DNA of 64,000 nt from positions 248,001 to 312,000 of the forward strand of contig NZ_WIDQ01000006.1 in NCBI RefSeq assembly GCF_009495745.1, given 5' to 3'. The position numbers and the translations under genes are program-made. Below are positions 26,523 to 35,805 of the stretch, piece by piece. Below the pieces are notes generated by a model. The model was not told where the DNA came from, searched no databases, and worked only from the letters and a program-made list of their open reading frames with translations. Origin of the DNA: Niveispirillum sp. SYP-B3756 (lineage in GTDB: Bacteria > Pseudomonadota > Alphaproteobacteria > Azospirillales > Azospirillaceae). Position 1 is the first letter of the stretch, and every line of letters begins with the position of its first letter.

Positions 26523-28064
26523 TTACACAGGCGGTAAAAACTGCTGTCGCAGCAGATGTTTCTGCACCTTGCCGGAGCCGGTACGGGGCAGGGTTTCGCA
26601 CAGCACCACCTTGTGCGGCCGTTTATAGCGGGCCAGACGGCCATCCAGATGGCCGGTTACCATTTCCGCTGTCAGGCTGTGGCCGCTGCGGGGGACGATG
26701 AAGGCCCAGCCGACCTCCCCCCATTTCTCATCCGGGATGCCGACGACGGCGACTTCCGCCACGGCGTCCAGCTCCAGGATGGCGCCTTCAACTTCTGCCG
26801 GATAGACGTTCTCGCCGCCGGAAATGTACATGTCCTTTTTGCGGTCGACGAGATAGTAGAAGCCATCGGCATCCCGCCGTGCCGCATCACCGGTGCGCAA
26901 CCAGCCGCCCTGATCGGCCAGCGTCGGCAGTTCCGGCCGGTTCCAGTAACCGGGCGACAGGTTGGGGCCGTTGATCCATAGCTCCCCAACGGCCCCTTCG
27001 GGCACGTCCTGCCCCTCATCATCCACCAACCGCACGCGCAAGACTGGGGCCGGCAGGCCGGCGGAACCGGCCTTGGCGGCGATGCGGGCCCGGTCCCCCA
27101 CTGGCATCCCCAGCACGGTTCCCGCCTCGCTCATCCCGTAACCGTCGGCGACGCTGATGCCTTCATCGACAAAGCGCTGGATCAGGGAGGTCGGCATCGG
27201 CGCGCCGCCGGTGCAGAAGGCGGTCAGCCGCGCCAGAACATCGGCCCGGTAATCCGGGTGCTGGCGCAGGGTCTGCGCCATCTGCGGCACGCACATATAG
27301 TGGGTGATCCCCAAAGCCGGATCGGCCAGCCGCGCCAGCGTCACCGCCGGTTCGAACCCGCGCGACATCAACAGCGTGCCGCCCTGGGTCAGCGGGGTGC
27401 GCGTCATGGTCAGCAGGCCGACGACATGGAACAGCGGCATGTCGCACAGCACCACGGAGTCGGCCGTGATCTTGTTCATCATGCCGAAATTGACGGCGGT
27501 GAAGAAGGCATTCGCCTCCGTCAGCAGCGCACCCTTGGGCCGGCCGGACGTGCCGGAGGTGTATAGCAGGGTGGAGGGCTGATCGGCCTGCGGAAAGCAG
27601 TTTGGCCGGACGGCGGGCTGGCTTTCCCATTCGGTTGCGGCCTCGGCGAGATTCAACACCCGCGTCTCCGGCTGGTTGGCGGCGGCCTGATCGGCGGCGC
27701 TGCGGAATTCCGCATCAGCCAGCAACAGGGAGGGGGTGCAGTCGCCAATCTGGTAGGCCAGTTCCGGCACGGTCAGCCGCCAGTTCAGCGGCACGAAGAT
27801 GGCCCCCACCCGTGCCGCGGCCAGATGCAGGATGGGCATGGCCACATCATTGCGGCCCAGCACGGCGAGGCGCTGCCCGTTGGCATCCCCCAGCGTCGCC
27901 AGCAGCCACTGGGCGCAGCGGTTGATGGCGCCGTCCAGTTCGGCATAGCTGAAACGCCGCCCGCCGACCAGATCAACCAGCGCCAAAGCCGCTGGCCGCA
28001 TGGCGGCCTGAAAGGCAACCGGATCAGGGGCGGGCCAGCCGGCGGTGAGGGCGGGGGGGATCAT
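26523..28064 (-). CDS. fcs: Feruloyl-CoA/hydroxycinnamoyl-CoA synthetase
   Basis: 513-residue AMP-forming acyl-CoA synthetase. P-loop YTSGTSGRPKGA at 168-179, GYGMSEAG, TGDAARRDADGFYYLVDRKKDMYISGGENVYPAEVE, and the catalytic lysine region TGSGKVQKHLL near the end. It would activate ferulate or p-coumarate to the CoA ester for the hydratase/lyase encoded upstream. Start at ATG 28064 (AGGGAGAA ahead on the minus strand); the long 5' extension of the open frame has no family similarity. Enzymes with this fold are broad, so the substrate comes from gene context. Confidence 0.85.
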   Translation of the reverse strand: MIPPALTAGWPAPDPVAFQAAMRPAALALVDLVGGRRFSYAELDGAINRCAQWLLATLGDANGQRLAVLGRNDVAMPILHLAAARVGAIFVPLNWRLTVPELAYQIGDCTPSLLLADAEFRSAADQAAANQPETRVLNLAEAATEWESQPAVRPNCFPQADQPSTLLYTSGTSGRPKGALLTEANAFFTAVNFGMMNKITADSVVLCDMPLFHVVGLLTMTRTPLTQGGTLLMSRGFEPAVTLARLADPALGITHYMCVPQMAQTLRQHPDYRADVLARLTAFCTGGAPMPTSLIQRFVDEGISVADGYGMSEAGTVLGMPVGDRARIAAKAGSAGLPAPVLRVRLVDDEGQDVPEGAVGELWINGPNLSPGYWNRPELPTLADQGGWLRTGDAARRDADGFYYLVDRKKDMYISGGENVYPAEVEGAILELDAVAEVAVVGIPDEKWGEVGWAFIVPRSGHSLTAEMVTGHLDGRLARYKRPHKVVLCETLPRTGSGKVQKHLLRQQFLPPV

Positions 28065-28162
28065 AAGGTGTTTCTCCCTGGGGGCGGGTATTTCTCTGGC
28101 CCGGTTTTGGGTGCCGGTTTGGGGGAAGAGAGGCGGGAAGTGCTGGTCAAAATGCAAATGAC

Positions 28163-28193
28163 AAAACCGGGGGCGGCATGATCCGCCGCCCCC
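28163..28193 (-). terminator. Hairpin with T-run between ech and fcs
   Basis: On the minus strand gggggcggc/gccgccccc (28169-28177 with 28185-28193) followed by ggttttgtca. Possible attenuator within the vdh-ech-fcs unit. Confidence 0.6.
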
Positions 28194-28203
28194 TGGGCAT
28201 TCC

Positions 28204-29010
28204 TTAGCGCTTGTAGGCGCCCAGGCCCGGCTTGTAGCTCTTCTCGTCGATGAACTGGCGGATGCCTTCCTTGCGGCCGTCATTGTCATAGGAATTGGCC
28301 GCTTCCTGCGCGCGGACCAGATAATCCTCGGCACTGTCGTAGGTCATTTCCTTGACTCGGCGCACGGCATCCTTGGTGGCCTTCAGGGCAACCGGGTTCT
28401 TCTCCAGCAGCACCTTGGCCAGGGCCGTGACCCGATCCTTCAACTGGTCGGCGGGCACTGCTTCGTTGACCAGACGCCATTCGGCGGCCTTGCGGCCATC
28501 GATCGCCTCACCGGTCAGGGCGTGGTACATGGCGTCGCGCATGGGGATCAGGTCGACCACCACCTTGGTCGCACCACCGCCCGGCAGGATGCCCCAGTTG
28601 ATTTCCGACAGGCCAAACTTCGCCTCTTCCGAGGCAATGGCCAGATCGCAGGCATAGAGCGGGCCGTAACCGCCGCCAAAGCACCAGCCATTAACCATGG
28701 CGATGGTCGGCTTCTGGTACCAGCGCAGGCGCCGCCACCAGCCATAGGCCTCCCGCTGGGCCTGACGGGTGGCGCCCAGCCCCTTGGCTTCCGTTTCGCG
28801 GAAATATTCCTTCAGGTCCATGCCGGCCGACCAAGCCGTGCCTTCACCCGACAGCACCAGAACACCGACATCCTGGCGAAATTCCAGCTCGTCCAGAACC
28901 TCCATCATGCGTCGGTTCAGGGTCGGGCTCATGCAATTGCGCTTGTCCGGGCGGTTGAAACGGACCCAGGCGATGCCGTCCACAACGTCGAAAGCAACCG
29001 TGTCGCTCAT
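28204..29010 (-). CDS. ech: p-Hydroxycinnamoyl-CoA hydratase/lyase
   Basis: 268-residue crotonase-fold enzyme. NGWCFGGGYGPLYACDLAIASEEAKFGLSEINWGI (segments at ~107-141) closely follows known hydroxycinnamoyl-CoA hydratase-lyases; Glu136 corresponds to their catalytic glutamate. It hydrates feruloyl-CoA and cleaves it to vanillin plus acetyl-CoA. Located 27 bases after vdh and before fcs on the minus strand, so the three encode the complete non-beta-oxidative side-chain pathway. Confidence 0.92.
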   Translation of the reverse strand: MSDTVAFDVVDGIAWVRFNRPDKRNCMSPTLNRRMMEVLDELEFRQDVGVLVLSGEGTAWSAGMDLKEYFRETEAKGLGATRQAQREAYGWWRRLRWYQKPTIAMVNGWCFGGGYGPLYACDLAIASEEAKFGLSEINWGILPGGGATKVVVDLIPMRDAMYHALTGEAIDGRKAAEWRLVNEAVPADQLKDRVTALAKVLLEKNPVALKATKDAVRRVKEMTYDSAEDYLVRAQEAANSYDNDGRKEGIRQFIDEKSYKPGLGAYKR

Positions 29011-29037
29011 TTTTTTGTCCTTATCAGAATTGTGGTG

Positions 29038-30498
29038 TCAGATCGGGAAGTGGCCCGGCTTGGTTTCCAAGGTGATCCAACGCAGCTCGGTGAAACTGTC
29101 GATGCCGGCCTTGCCGCCGAACCGGCCATAGCCGCTATCCTTGACGCCGCCGAAGGGCATCTGCGCCTCATCATGCACGGTGGCGCCATTGACATGGCAC
29201 ATGCCGGACTGGATGCGGCGGGCCAGCCGCAGGCCGCGCGCGGCATCGCGGGTGAAAATGGCAGCCGACAGGCCATATTCGGTATCGTTGGCGGTGTTTA
29301 CCGCCGCATCTTCCCCATCCACCCGCACGATGGTGGTGACGGGGCCGAAACTTTCCTCCCCGTAAATCCGCATTGCCGGGGTGACATGGTCCAGAATAGT
29401 GGCCGACATCAGCGTGCCCTGGGTGGCGTGCGGCTGATAGAGCTTGGCGCCTTTGGACACGGCATCATCGATCAGCGCCTGAATGCTGGTCACCGCATGG
29501 GGGTCCACCACGGAGCCCAGCGGCGTATTGCCCTGGCGCGGGTCGCCCGCCACTAGCGTGGCGGCCTTGGCGGCGAACTTGGCGACGAAATCATCCGCCA
29601 CCTTGTTATCCACCACGATCCGTTCGGTGGACATGCAGATCTGGCCGGAATTGAAGAAGGCGCCAAACGCGGCGGCCTTCACCGCCTCGTCCAGATCGGC
29701 ATCGTCCAGCACCAGGAAGGGGGCCTTGCCGCCCAGTTCCAGCAGGGCCGGCTTCAGATTACGGCCCGCCCGCTCGGCGATGATGCGGCCTACGCGGGTG
29801 GAGCCGGTGAAATTGATCCGCCGCACCGCCGGATGATCGATCAGCGCACCAACAATGGCCCCGGCATCTTCCGGGGCGTTGGTCAGCACATTGACCACGC
29901 CGGCCGGGAAGCCGGCATCGGCCAGCGAAGCGCCGATCAGCGCATGGGTGCGGGGACAGAGTTCGGATGCCTTCAGGATCACCGTATTGCCGCAGGCCAG
30001 CGCCGTGGCGATGGCCCGCACGCCCAGGATCACCGGCGCATTCCACGGCGCGATGCCCAGGATGACGCCAACCGGCTGGCGCATCGCCATGGCGATGCAG
30101 CCCGGTTTGTCCGAGGGAATGACTTCCCCGTTGATCTGGGTGGTCAGGGAGGCGGCTTCGCGCAGCATGGAGGCGGCCAGCGTGACATTGAAACCGGCCC
30201 AGCCGGCGGTGGCGCCGGTTTCATTGGCCATGGCGGCAACAAAATCCGGCATCCGCGCCGTCAGCGCATCCGCCGCCTTCAACAGCAGGGCGCGGCGCGC
30301 ATTGGGGCCGGTTTCAGACCAGGCGGGGAAGGCGGAGAATGCCGCCTCGGCCGCTGCCGCCGCATCGCTGAGACTAGCGGCGGCGGCCGTGCTGGCCACC
30401 TCCCCCGTCAGCGGGTTGCGGCGGGTAAAGCTGCGGCCATCGGCGGCCTGCAAGGATTGCCCGCCAATCAGCAGGGCGGCATCAAGATTGGGTGCCAT
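29038..30498 (-). CDS. vdh: Vanillin/aromatic aldehyde dehydrogenase
   Basis: 486-residue NAD(P)-dependent aldehyde dehydrogenase. ELGGKAP at 254-260 gives the general base Glu254, and FNSGQICMSTER has the catalytic Cys288; IAPWNAPVILGVRAIATALACGNT is the cofactor-binding region. The FNSGQICMST wording is typical of vanillin and salicylaldehyde dehydrogenases. First gene of the minus-strand unit vdh-ech-fcs; it oxidises the vanillin or 4-hydroxybenzaldehyde released by Ech. A candidate MarR site lies 48 bases upstream. Confidence 0.9.
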   Translation of the reverse strand: MAPNLDAALLIGGQSLQAADGRSFTRRNPLTGEVASTAAAASLSDAAAAAEAAFSAFPAWSETGPNARRALLLKAADALTARMPDFVAAMANETGATAGWAGFNVTLAASMLREAASLTTQINGEVIPSDKPGCIAMAMRQPVGVILGIAPWNAPVILGVRAIATALACGNTVILKASELCPRTHALIGASLADAGFPAGVVNVLTNAPEDAGAIVGALIDHPAVRRINFTGSTRVGRIIAERAGRNLKPALLELGGKAPFLVLDDADLDEAVKAAAFGAFFNSGQICMSTERIVVDNKVADDFVAKFAAKAATLVAGDPRQGNTPLGSVVDPHAVTSIQALIDDAVSKGAKLYQPHATQGTLMSATILDHVTPAMRIYGEESFGPVTTIVRVDGEDAAVNTANDTEYGLSAAIFTRDAARGLRLARRIQSGMCHVNGATVHDEAQMPFGGVKDSGYGRFGGKAGIDSFTELRWITLETKPGHFPI

Positions 30499-30545
30499 TG
30501 CTCACATCCTCCCGTCCATGGGCCATTCGGCCTCAAGTGAATTAT

Positions 30546-30560
30546 GTTATGAACTATAAC
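30546..30560. promoter_or_regulatory. Candidate MarR operator, vdh side
   Basis: GTTATGAACTATAAC, inverted arms gttat/ataac with 5-base spacer. Together with 30728-30742 it fits GTTAYNNNNNATAAY. In the 318-base vdh-transporter divergent gap. Confidence 0.55.
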
Positions 30561-30663
30561 TATTAATGCCGCAAGGGGATTGTTTGCCGGCCGCAGCTTA
30601 TTCCGCCCATCGCGGATTGGGTCGCTCGGCTGCCTAGTGCGTCCGGTTAAAGCGGCAGGATTT

Positions 30664-30698
30664 CGCCATTTTAGACGTAATCCACCTTGAGAATGGCG
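30664..30698. other. Inverted repeat in the divergent gap
   Basis: cgccatt (30664-30670) and aatggcg (30692-30698) in the middle of 30499-30816. No gene is visible in this gap apart from the promoter-type sites. Confidence 0.4.
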
Positions 30699-30727
30699 TT
30701 GTTGGGTAAGGATGCAACAAATTAATG

Positions 30728-30742
30728 ATTATAACCAGTAAC
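30728..30742. promoter_or_regulatory. Candidate MarR operator, transporter side
   Basis: On the minus strand GTTACTGGTTATAAT, matching GTTAYNNNNNATAAY with the same spacing as the vdh-side site; 75 bases upstream of the transporter start. Confidence 0.5.
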
Positions 30743-30816
30743 GAAGTCTGTTAGGCTGTTTTGCAATGATCAAGCAACCTGTCGGCACAGACGGGACGGA
30801 CCTGGGAGGTTCCCCA

Positions 30817-32013
30817 ATGCACGTGAAAGACACGGCGCCACGTTTCAGCGCCGTCACCGTTTTCCTTTGTTTCCTGATCGCGCTGCTGGAGGGATTTGAT
30901 ATCCAGGCCATCGGCGTGGCCGCCCCCTATCTGATTCCCGATCTGGGCTTGACGCCTGGTCAGGCTGGTCTGGTGTTTGGTGCCGGCATGGTTGGGCTGG
31001 TGGGCGGTGCGTTGACCGGCGGCTGGCTGGCCGACCGGATGGGGCGTAAGCCGCTGCTGTTAGCCTGTGTCAGCATTTTCGGCCTGTTCACCCTGGCAAC
31101 GCTTGTGGCCAATGGCCCGGTGGTGCTGAGCATCTATCGGCTGCTGGCCGGTGCCGGCATGGGGGCGGCGATGCCCAGCCTGATCGCGGTGGCCATTGAA
31201 ATGGCCCCGCCGGAACGGCGCACCCGCACCATCACCATGATGTTCAGCGGGATGCCGGTGGGCGGCGCGCTGGCTGCCCTGTTCGCCGCCAGCCTGTTGA
31301 AGCAATATGGCTGGCACAGCATCTTCCTGGCCGGCGGTGTTGCGCCCCTGCTGCTGATCCCGGCCATGCTCTGGCTGATGCCGGCCAGCAACCCGGCGCC
31401 CAAGGCCGCGCAAAATGCCGCCGGCCCGGTGGATTTGTTCCGCGATGGTCGTGGGCTGATCACGGCGCTGGCTTGGTTCACCTTCGGCATGACGCTGCTG
31501 GTGCTGTATCTGCTGCTGAACTGGCTGCCCTCCCTGGTTTCCGCCAAGGGGCTGGGGGCCGGGGCTGGGGCGCAGGCAGCCTTTGCCTTCAATGTCGGCA
31601 GTGTTGCCGGATCGCTGATCATCGGGGCGCTTGTTGACCGCTATGGCGCTCGCATTCCCATCATCCTGGCCTATCCCTGTGTGGCGCTCTCTCTGTTCGG
31701 GCTGGCCCAGGCCAATGACATTGTGCCGGTGCTGGCCTATGCCGGTCTGGCCGGCTTCTTCCTGCTGGGGGCGCAATATTCGCTCTATGGCATCATCCCG
31801 CTCTACTACCCGGCGCAGATCCGGGGTTTGGCTACGGGGGCTGCCATCGCGGTGGGGCGTCTGGGGTCTATCGGCGGTCCGCTGGTGGCGGGCCATCTGC
31901 TGGGGCAGGGTTGGGGGCCGGGCGGGGTGGCGCTCTGCATGGTGCCCGTTGTGCTGTCGGCAGGGGCGGCCGCCACCATCATGACCCTGCGGGGCCGGAT
32001 GGCGACAGCCTGA
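30817..32013 (+). CDS. Aromatic acid:H+ symporter family MFS transporter
   Basis: 398 residues, about 12 membrane segments. EGFDIQAIGVAAPYL at the first helix and GGWLADRMGRKPLLL after helix 2 are the signatures of the AAHS group (PcaK, benzoate, hydroxycinnamate carriers). ATG 30817 is chosen because GGGAGG at 30804-30809 is well placed; an earlier ATG at 30766 lacks one. Divergent from vdh-ech-fcs, so it probably imports ferulate, coumarate or another hydroxycinnamate. Confidence 0.87.
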   Translation: MHVKDTAPRFSAVTVFLCFLIALLEGFDIQAIGVAAPYLIPDLGLTPGQAGLVFGAGMVGLVGGALTGGWLADRMGRKPLLLACVSIFGLFTLATLVANGPVVLSIYRLLAGAGMGAAMPSLIAVAIEMAPPERRTRTITMMFSGMPVGGALAALFAASLLKQYGWHSIFLAGGVAPLLLIPAMLWLMPASNPAPKAAQNAAGPVDLFRDGRGLITALAWFTFGMTLLVLYLLLNWLPSLVSAKGLGAGAGAQAAFAFNVGSVAGSLIIGALVDRYGARIPIILAYPCVALSLFGLAQANDIVPVLAYAGLAGFFLLGAQYSLYGIIPLYYPAQIRGLATGAAIAVGRLGSIGGPLVAGHLLGQGWGPGGVALCMVPVVLSAGAAATIMTLRGRMATA

Positions 32014-32023
32014 TCCCCCTATT

Positions 32024-33064
32024 TCAGCCCTGCGGTGGTGCGGTCGACTCACGCACCACCAGTTCATGCCGGAAGGTGGCCGGTGTCTGCGTATCAAGCC
32101 GGCCCTGGGAACGGGCGATGATGTAGTGCGCCGCGGCAGCCCCCATGGCCATCAGGGGCTGCCGCACTGTGGTCAGCGACGGCCAGACGGCCGCCGCCAT
32201 GGGGATATCATCGATCCCGGCGACGGAAAGCTGATCCGGCACCCGGATACCCAGGCGATGCGCTACCGCCATCACGCCCATGGCCATGGCATCATTGGCA
32301 GCAAAGATGGCGGTCGGCGGCTTAGCCAGCGACAAAAGCGACTCCCCCGCCTCCCGGCCGCTCGGCAGGGTATAGGCGCCCGGGCGCAGCAGATCGGGGT
32401 CATGTCCACCGGCCTGCGCCATGGCATCGCGGAAAGCCTCGAACCGTAATTCCGCCGAGCCATAGCCGGGCAGGCCCTGCACAAAGGCGATGCGCCGGTG
32501 CCCCAGATCCAGCAGATGCCGGGTCATATCGAAGGCAGCCTGATAATCGTTGATGCGCACGGTGGCCGGCAGTGATGGCACGTCCCGGCCTGGGCTGACC
32601 CGGACATAGGTACCGGGCCGCTGGATCAGCAGTTCCAGCATATCCGGATTATCCGCCAAGCCCGGCATGAAGATGAAGCCATCCACCGCCGGCATGGCGA
32701 TCAGCCGCCGCGCCCGTTCCTTGAACCCCTCCGCCGCCATGCCCAGCGGTTCCACCAGCAGGTGATAACCGGCCTCCTTGGCTGCCGTCACCGCCCCCAC
32801 CTGCAAGGCAGCGATATATTCGTTCTGCAAGGTAAGGGACGGCTTCTGTGCTTCCCCGCCCAGCACGAAGGCCATCATGTAATTCCGCAAGCCTGAAAGG
32901 CTGCGCGCGGAAAGATTTGGTGAGTAATTCAATGCACTGACCGCCTCCATCACCTTTTCCCGCGTGGCGGCGCTTGCCTTTGGTTCCCCGTTGAGCACGC
33001 GGGAGACGGTTTTGATGGAGACGCCGGCAACCCGCGCCACATCATGGATTGTAGGCTTGCTCAC
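32024..33064 (-). CDS. LacI-family repressor of the beta-glucosidase locus (SalR-like)
   Basis: 346 residues. HTH in TIHDVARVAGVSIKTVSRVLNGE (5-27), hinge YSPNLSARSLSG, effector domain with GHRRIAFVQGLPGYGSAELR, FAANDAMAMGVM and AGIDDIPMAAAVWPSLTTVRQP. Divergent from the TonB receptor and GH3/GH30 genes, the same arrangement as salR-salC in Azospirillum irakense, where SalR represses the operon until aryl-beta-glucosides are present. A perfect gacaacgttgtc palindrome in the shared intergenic region is the obvious target. Confidence 0.92.
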   Translation of the reverse strand: MSKPTIHDVARVAGVSIKTVSRVLNGEPKASAATREKVMEAVSALNYSPNLSARSLSGLRNYMMAFVLGGEAQKPSLTLQNEYIAALQVGAVTAAKEAGYHLLVEPLGMAAEGFKERARRLIAMPAVDGFIFMPGLADNPDMLELLIQRPGTYVRVSPGRDVPSLPATVRINDYQAAFDMTRHLLDLGHRRIAFVQGLPGYGSAELRFEAFRDAMAQAGGHDPDLLRPGAYTLPSGREAGESLLSLAKPPTAIFAANDAMAMGVMAVAHRLGIRVPDQLSVAGIDDIPMAAAVWPSLTTVRQPLMAMGAAAAHYIIARSQGRLDTQTPATFRHELVVRESTAPPQG

Positions 33065-33151
33065 AGCCGCTCCCGTTGCCGGAAGGAGAGATTTTTTATC
33101 ATCATATTACTCATTTTGTTGGATTTTGGTAATTTAGAAACGGAAAATGGG

Positions 33152-33158
33152 GACAACG
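33152..33158 (+). promoter_or_regulatory. Half-site gacaacg near the lacI start
   Basis: ggggacaacgatggac resembles the left half of the operator at 33240; may serve autoregulation of the repressor gene. Weak. Confidence 0.3.
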
Positions 33159-33239
33159 ATGGACATTTTTTGTTGCTCCGTTTCCTAAATGATGTTACGT
33201 AACAATTCCGGTCCATAGCCGGCAAACATTATAGTGCGG

Positions 33240-33251
33240 GACAACGTTGTC
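33240..33251. promoter_or_regulatory. LacI operator, perfect palindrome
   Basis: gacaacgttgtc with central CG, the classic LacI/GalR half-site geometry, within gggacaacgttgtcatc. It starts 4 bases after a -10-like tatagt (33230-33235). The 33065-33506 gap also holds the palindrome gttacgtaac (33194-33203) and no gene. Confidence 0.75.
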
Positions 33252-33506
33252 ATCAACCTGTCCCGGCGATGCATGAGACCCCGATAACGGGGCCAGGCAG
33301 GGGAGTTGAAACGTGTGTGAGAGCATTTTCGCCGTCCGAAGGGGCTGACCCTTCGCGGGCCGTCCCCCTATGCGCTGAGATAGAGATCAACCGGAAATAA
33401 TCGTTTTTCCGTAACGGTTTGTCTGTCTCTGTTCAACCGTATGACCAGCAGGCGGTCAGCGAATGCGAGCGTGCGTCCACAACTCCCCCCGAACAAGGGT
33501 AAACAA

Positions 33507-35708
33507 ATGAAAGGGAGTAAGACAGTGATGCGGAAGTCCCGTCTGATGGCCGGTGCGGCCATGGCCATTCTGGTGCCGGCCCTGCCGGCTCTGGCACAGC
33601 AGGCCGATGGCCTGCAACTGGAGGAGATTGTTGTGACCGCGCAGCGCCGGGCTGAAAATCTGCAGGAAACGCCGCTGGCGGTTTCCGCGATCACCGGCGA
33701 GGGGCTGGAAAGCCAGGGCATCAAGAGCGTTGTCGACCTTTCCGCCCAGGTGCCCAGCCTGCAGATCACCAATAGCGGTGGTGGTGCCTCGCAGATTTTC
33801 ATGCGCGGTATCGGCAGCTCCAACGTGACGGAAGTGGGCGATCCGGCTGTTGCCTATCATATTGACGGTATCTACATCGCCCGTGCCACGGCCACTGGCG
33901 CCCTGTTCTATGATATCGACCGGGTGGAGGTGCTGCGCGGTCCGCAAGGTACGCTTTATGGCCGTAATGCCACGGCGGGTGCCATCAATGTCATCTCCAA
34001 ACGGCCGACGCAGAAGCTGGAAGGTTCGGCATCGGTTGAGTTCGGTAATTACAATGCGTTGACCACCTCTGGCGTGCTGAATGTGCCGCTGGATGAAACG
34101 CTGGCCGTGCGCGGTGCCTTCCAAACCATCCGCCATGATGGCTATCAGAAGGTGATCAATACCGGCCCCACGTCCGGCAACGACAAATATGACAAGGATG
34201 ACAAGTCCGCCCGCCTGCAGGCCCTGTGGACGCCGACAGACCGGCTGACCATCAATCTGCGGGGTGACTATCTCAGCAGTGGCGGGGCAGGCGGCGGCGA
34301 TGTCGCCTATCCGGCGCGCACCAGCGATCCCTGGAAAACCATTTCCATGGTCAACACCTATCGCAACAATACCTATTGGAGCACGGGGGCCGAGGTTAAT
34401 CTGGACCTGGACTGGGCCCAGTTGACTTATCTGTTCGGCTATAACTACGCCAATGATGATCGGGGTGGTGAGAATGCAGCCACCAACGCTCCCAATTATT
34501 TCTATGGCGTGGATAAGACATGGTCGAATGAACTGCGCCTGGGAGGTGAGACCGGGCCGGTAAAATGGGTGGTCGGCGCCTATCATTTCAAGGAAGATAA
34601 TGACGTCGATTTCCGTATCTTCCTGGCCAACAATAATTACCTGTCCTTCATTCAGCCAGAGGTGACGGCGGAAACCACGGCCTTCTTTGGCCAGGCGACA
34701 TGGTCGGTGACCGACGCGCTGCGCCTGACCGGTGGTGTCCGTTATACCGAAGACAAGAAGGGCCGCAATGGCGGCACCTATTTCACCAACAATGTCGGTG
34801 CGATTACCGGTGTGGTGACACTGAACGTGTCCGACAATAAGTGGAACAAGGTGAACTGGCGCGCTGGTATCGACTATGATCTGGCCGAAGGCAGCATGGT
34901 CTATGCGAACTTTGCCACCGGCTACAAGGCGGGCGGCTATTATGACGGCCTGCCGCCCAATGATTATAAGCCGGAAAGCATCACCTCCTATGAAGTGGGT
35001 ATGAAGAACCGCTTCATGGATAACCGGCTGCAATTGAATCTGTCCGGTTTCTATTATGACTATCGGGATTTCCAGATTTCCGCCATTGGCACCATTGCCG
35101 GGCAGGATGCCACGGTGACGCTGAATGCGGAAAAGGCGGAAATCTATGGCGTGGAACTGGAAACCGACTTCCTGCTGACAGAGATGGACCGTATCGATGC
35201 CAGCGTTTCCTGGCTTCATGCGCGCTACAAGGATTTCCTGCTGCCCAAGGGCGATGGTTTCTCCAACAATGTTGCCAATGCCAATATCGCGCGCTGCTAC
35301 CGCGCCGATTACAGCAAGCCGTCACCGCGTGCCTCTGATTTCTCGGGCTGTGAAATGGCCCGTACGCCGGAATGGTCGATCAATCTGGGCTATCAGCACC
35401 AGTTTGATCTGGCCAATGGTGCCAGCCTGACGGCGCGGGTACAAACCCACTTCGAAAGTGCCAAGTATCTGGAATATCACGGGTTTGAACAGAACAAACA
35501 AAAGTCCTTCACCAAGACGGATTTGACCATGACCTATGCCCCCGCAGAGGGAAGCTGGAACGTGATGGCCTATGTCCGCAATCTTGAGGACAAGGACGTG
35601 CGGACCAATTCCGGCCCCAATGCCACGACCGGTCTGGCCACCAATGGCGCTGGCGACTTCTATGCGCCGCCCCGCACCTATGGTGTGCGGTTCGGCATCG
35701 AATTCTAA
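33507..35708 (+). CDS. TonB-dependent outer-membrane receptor (SalC-like)
   Basis: 733 residues. Signal peptide to ALAQQADG; TonB-box-like LEEIVVTAQRR, then plug domain with VPSLQITNSGG and DIDRVEVLRGPQGTLYGRNATAGAINVISKRP, a very typical plug end; barrel closes with YGVRFGIEF. ATG 33507 follows AAGGGT; ATG 33528 behind AAGGGAG is an alternative. Gene order LacI, receptor, GH3 points to uptake of beta-glucosides or short beta-glucans rather than siderophores. The gene ends in an intrinsic terminator before the first GH3. Confidence 0.88.
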   Translation: MKGSKTVMRKSRLMAGAAMAILVPALPALAQQADGLQLEEIVVTAQRRAENLQETPLAVSAITGEGLESQGIKSVVDLSAQVPSLQITNSGGGASQIFMRGIGSSNVTEVGDPAVAYHIDGIYIARATATGALFYDIDRVEVLRGPQGTLYGRNATAGAINVISKRPTQKLEGSASVEFGNYNALTTSGVLNVPLDETLAVRGAFQTIRHDGYQKVINTGPTSGNDKYDKDDKSARLQALWTPTDRLTINLRGDYLSSGGAGGGDVAYPARTSDPWKTISMVNTYRNNTYWSTGAEVNLDLDWAQLTYLFGYNYANDDRGGENAATNAPNYFYGVDKTWSNELRLGGETGPVKWVVGAYHFKEDNDVDFRIFLANNNYLSFIQPEVTAETTAFFGQATWSVTDALRLTGGVRYTEDKKGRNGGTYFTNNVGAITGVVTLNVSDNKWNKVNWRAGIDYDLAEGSMVYANFATGYKAGGYYDGLPPNDYKPESITSYEVGMKNRFMDNRLQLNLSGFYYDYRDFQISAIGTIAGQDATVTLNAEKAEIYGVELETDFLLTEMDRIDASVSWLHARYKDFLLPKGDGFSNNVANANIARCYRADYSKPSPRASDFSGCEMARTPEWSINLGYQHQFDLANGASLTARVQTHFESAKYLEYHGFEQNKQKSFTKTDLTMTYAPAEGSWNVMAYVRNLEDKDVRTNSGPNATTGLATNGAGDFYAPPRTYGVRFGIEF

Positions 35709-35720
35709 CAGTCCCCTCTG

Positions 35721-35781
35721 GGCGCGGGGGAGGGCGGTTGGGGCTGTCCTTCCGACCGGTTTCCCCCGCGCCTCTTTTTTT
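35721..35781 (+). terminator. Intrinsic terminator/attenuator between receptor and GH3
   Basis: ggcgcggggga (35721-35731)/tcccccgcgcc (35762-35772), 11-bp stem, followed by tcttttttt. Probably lets receptor transcripts outnumber the enzyme transcripts. Confidence 0.75.
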
Positions 35782-35805
35782 AAAAAATGACAGGAGAAAG
35801 CAGCG

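Noticed and set aside
33456-35219. Open frame of 587 codons on the minus strand
   Set aside because: Antisense to the TonB receptor, whose plug and barrel motifs are unmistakable.
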